IMG/VR virus record: IMGVR_UViG_3300009609_000064
Coordinates: 1 to 23,998 of that record
Origin: a virus
Length of the DNA stretch: 23,998 nucleotides
Reading direction: 5' to 3' (one strand)
Shown: positions 21,688-23,998 of the stretch, piece after piece
Layout of the letters: each line of letters opens with the position of its first letter
Position numbering within the stretch: the stretch's first letter is position 1
The notes under the pieces: model-generated
The model's input: only the letters and a program-made list of their open reading frames with translations
The model's database searches: none
Told to the model about the DNA's origin: nothing
Made by a program: the position numbers and the translations under genes

Positions 21688-23417
21688 GTCGCCGCCTGGA
21701 AACGATCAACCTGACCGATTTCACAGGCGGCGTCAATACCACGCGCTCCGACTTCCAGTTGGCTCCCAACGAATCGCCGGGGATGCTGAACATGGAAGTC
21801 GATCCCTATGGTGGCTTCTACACCCGTCCCGGCTGGGCGCGCTGGAACCCGTCCGATATCGTCGCCACTCCGGTCGACAACTGGCGTCCTCGCAATGCCC
21901 AGTTGCATCCATATTCGAACGGCACGTTCGCGGTGTTCATCGCCAATGGCACCAAGGTTTGGGCGGCGGGCCCGAACACAGCGTTCACTGACCTCGGGTT
22001 GGTGTGTGGAGCGGTGCCTCATCTCGCTGACCCGGCCGCATGGGGCAATACGGTCTACATCGCCTGCGGTAAGTCCAATCCGTCGTGGAAAGTGACCAAC
22101 CTGCCCGCAGCCGGGAACAAAGGTGCCGCGCTGACTGTGTCGGCAGCGGCCAACTGGAACAACAACTACACGATCCCGGTGCGCGGCACGATGCCAGCCG
22201 CCGAACATCTCGAACCGCACGGCGGCTACCTGTTCGCCGCCAATACCCGCGAAGACAGCGTCGTTTACCCGAATCGGATTCGTTGGTCGCATCCTGACGA
22301 GCCCGAGGATTGGGCGCTCAACGACTACATCGACATCGAAGAAGGCGGCGGTCAGATCACCGCCATCCGATCCTTCGACGATCACCTGCTGATCTTCAAG
22401 ACCGACTCGGTCCATGCCCTCTACGGCTATGAACTGTCGTCCTGGCAGCGCCGCAAAGTGTCAGCGTCGGTCGGTACTCCGAGCCCGACATGCGTGACCC
22501 GCTCCGAGGACGCCGTCTACTTCTACTCGGCGACTGGTCGCAACGGCGTCTACGTCTACAGTGGTCAGACGCCCCAGGAAATCTCACGCAACCAACGCTG
22601 GCCGTTCGACAACCTTGCTAATACCACTGACATCTGGCTGTCGTGGATGGCGCGCCGTCTGTGGTGCTCGGTGCCGTGGGAATGGGAGGCGCTGCAGGAC
22701 GGCTCGCACGGATCGGTGCTCGTCTACGACCCGGAGAACAATGGGTCGTGGGTACGTCACAAGCCACCGCTCGGCACGATCGCCTGCACCGTCGAGTACT
22801 CCGACATCACTGCCGAATACCCGCTTGTCGTGACGTGTGGTTGTACCGGCGTGGCCGGTGTGCTCGCCGTCGAACGCCATCCTGATATCGCAGGCGACAT
22901 GCTCGTGCAGGGACAACCAGCGGTCGGGTTTCATTGTCGATACCGCACCAGTTGGCAGGACGCAGGCTGGCCCGAGCGCCAGAAGTCGTTTCTGCGCCCG
23001 CGCCTGATTGCGCGTGTCCCGCCATCGACCGTGGCCATCAAGGTCTCGACGTTCTGGAACTACAACCCGAACGACGAGCGCCGTTCGCACGCCTTCATGA
23101 TCGAAGCTGGGGGCGGATTGTTCTGGCGCGCGGGTGGCTTCAGTGATCCGCTCGGCAACGGGTTCGATTGGGGCGACGGCGACCCGGACGGAGCGCACCC
23201 AGAGCGACCGGTGCCGATATTCGGAGCAGGCGTCACCGACCGGGCTGGCGACGTGTTGGTGCGACCAAGGGTTGCCAATCCGGCCACGCGCGGCACATCG
23301 TTGGGATGGGCGCGTGCTGTGCAGTTGGAGTTCGCTCCCAACGATCACACGCTGGCGCTTGCCTGGGGCATCGACGCCATCGTGCTCAAAGTCAACACGC
23401 GTGAACTGACGACATAG
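21684..23417 (+). CDS. Beta-propeller-like tail (nozzle/stopper) protein, 577 aa
   Basis: It begins FTGGVNTTRSDFQLAPNESP, typical of tail proteins that open with 'GG.N...S...l..nE....N', and continues with repeated beta blades ending in Trp-rich strands (EHLEPHGGYLFAAN, SFDDHLLIFKTDSVHALYG, DAVYFYSATGRNGVYVYSG). The blade-like pattern and place after the adaptor suit the ring that closes the exit channel of podovirus tails. The GTG at 21684 overlaps the previous stop; a longer frame from 21327 overlaps the adaptor gene and is rejected. The exact family is not certain. Confidence 0.72.
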   Translation: MSRRLETINLTDFTGGVNTTRSDFQLAPNESPGMLNMEVDPYGGFYTRPGWARWNPSDIVATPVDNWRPRNAQLHPYSNGTFAVFIANGTKVWAAGPNTAFTDLGLVCGAVPHLADPAAWGNTVYIACGKSNPSWKVTNLPAAGNKGAALTVSAAANWNNNYTIPVRGTMPAAEHLEPHGGYLFAANTREDSVVYPNRIRWSHPDEPEDWALNDYIDIEEGGGQITAIRSFDDHLLIFKTDSVHALYGYELSSWQRRKVSASVGTPSPTCVTRSEDAVYFYSATGRNGVYVYSGQTPQEISRNQRWPFDNLANTTDIWLSWMARRLWCSVPWEWEALQDGSHGSVLVYDPENNGSWVRHKPPLGTIACTVEYSDITAEYPLVVTCGCTGVAGVLAVERHPDIAGDMLVQGQPAVGFHCRYRTSWQDAGWPERQKSFLRPRLIARVPPSTVAIKVSTFWNYNPNDERRSHAFMIEAGGGLFWRAGGFSDPLGNGFDWGDGDPDGAHPERPVPIFGAGVTDRAGDVLVRPRVANPATRGTSLGWARAVQLEFAPNDHTLALAWGIDAIVLKVNTRELTT

Positions 23418-23425
23418 GGGCCGAC

Positions 23426-23998
23426 ATGACAGCAATGCCGCCACTGCGGCCAATCCTCAACAACATGCCAGCCTCGGCCATCGACATCGACTGGGACTTC
23501 CAGACGATCGAGGATTACGTCGCCACTGACCTGATCCACCGCGACGGTTCGGTGGCGATGGAGGCTCCACTCAATCTGCTCGGTGCCCCGCCGTCGCTGC
23601 CGACGCACGCCATCTCGAAGCAATATCTCGACACTGTTGGGATACCGGTCGGAGTCATCTGGCAGTACGCCGGGGCAGCAGCACCGGCCGGATGGGCGCT
23701 GTGCGACGGTTCACCGAAATCGACCACGGACCCGCTGTACGCGGCGCTGTTTGCAGCTATCAGCTACGCCTACGGCGGGTCCGACGGTACTTTCAACCTG
23801 CCCAACCTGAGCGGGCGAATGCCGGTCGGACGCCAGGTCGGTGACGCTCGCTTCGGCACGCTCAATGCTCCCGGTGGCAACCGCAGCTTGATCATCCCTA
23901 ATCACACGCATCCGATGCCGCACGTTCACGCCATGGCCGATCACGCTCATAATCGTGGCAGTCACGCCCACGGCATTGCCGCCCACCAACACCACATA
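23426..23998 (+). CDS. Collar-type tail fibre, N-terminal part (truncated)
   Basis: This frame starts at an ATG with AGGGG seven bases upstream and stays open to the window edge (191 codons). Residues about 60-72 (HAISKQYLDTVG) are a fibre-shaft motif. Residues 74-135 are the phage tail collar domain: PVGVIWQYAG, PAGWALCDG and TFNLPNLSGRMPVG. The last 32 residues are His-rich (11 His, several as HxH), a pattern that in fibre tips binds metal ions along a trimer. Probably the short central or side fibre that contacts the host. Confidence 0.85.
   Translation, partial: MTAMPPLRPILNNMPASAIDIDWDFQTIEDYVATDLIHRDGSVAMEAPLNLLGAPPSLPTHAISKQYLDTVGIPVGVIWQYAGAAAPAGWALCDGSPKSTTDPLYAALFAAISYAYGGSDGTFNLPNLSGRMPVGRQVGDARFGTLNAPGGNRSLIIPNHTHPMPHVHAMADHAHNRGSHAHGIAAHQHHI

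Overview
This window is part of the genome of a tailed, double-stranded DNA bacteriophage. The evidence is a recognisable large terminase, portal, scaffold, major capsid protein, head-tail connector proteins and several tail fibres. The DNA is GC-rich. Many genes start with GTG, and almost every junction is a 4-base (ATGA or GTGA) or TGATG overlap. This, with the CRCxxC-type small proteins, fits a phage of a high-GC bacterium, most plausibly an actinomycete; the host is inferred, not shown. No tape-measure gene or tail-assembly frameshift is visible. An adaptor gene followed by a beta-propeller-like tail protein suggests a short-tailed (podovirus-like) particle.

The window has two arms that diverge at about 7908-7960. 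The left arm (1-7907, minus strand) carries DNA metabolism and small accessory genes. In order of transcription these are a two-helix membrane protein, a ribbon-helix-helix regulator, a RuvC-like resolvase, two tiny unknown proteins, a Cas4/RecB-like nuclease, a probable ssDNA-binding protein, and a tightly coupled run of small zinc-finger and membrane proteins. Two of those membrane proteins are only 29 and 35 residues long. A terminator-like hairpin separates this run from a primase-polymerase/ATPase replication protein (2001-3971). Next come a 228-base repeat region, a small zinc-ribbon protein, an unknown alanine-rich protein and a clear terminator. A further minus-strand gene is cut by the left edge.

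The most interesting element is at 1789-1994. Eight copies of the 10-mer GGGGCGGAAA are bracketed by two perfect DnaA boxes (TTATCCACA), directly downstream of the replication gene. This looks like an iteron-type replication origin. The same DNA is also an open frame with a strong ribosome-binding site and an ATGA-coupled stop, so it may be coding and origin at once. The nearby 1246-1334 and 73-271 regions hold five copies of the palindrome AGCCCCGATCGGGGCT (or close variants) flanking a single gene.

The right arm (7961-23998, plus strand) carries late genes in an unusual order. A probable small terminase is followed by a block of tail-fibre genes: a collagen-like fibre, four genes with alternating shared N-termini, and an S74 self-cleaving fibre. 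Then come two small proteins, the large terminase, three small or unknown proteins, portal, scaffold, major capsid, a small protein, adaptor, a beta-propeller tail protein, and a collar-type fibre cut by the right edge. No lysis genes, integrase, tRNA, CRISPR array or insertion sequence were seen.
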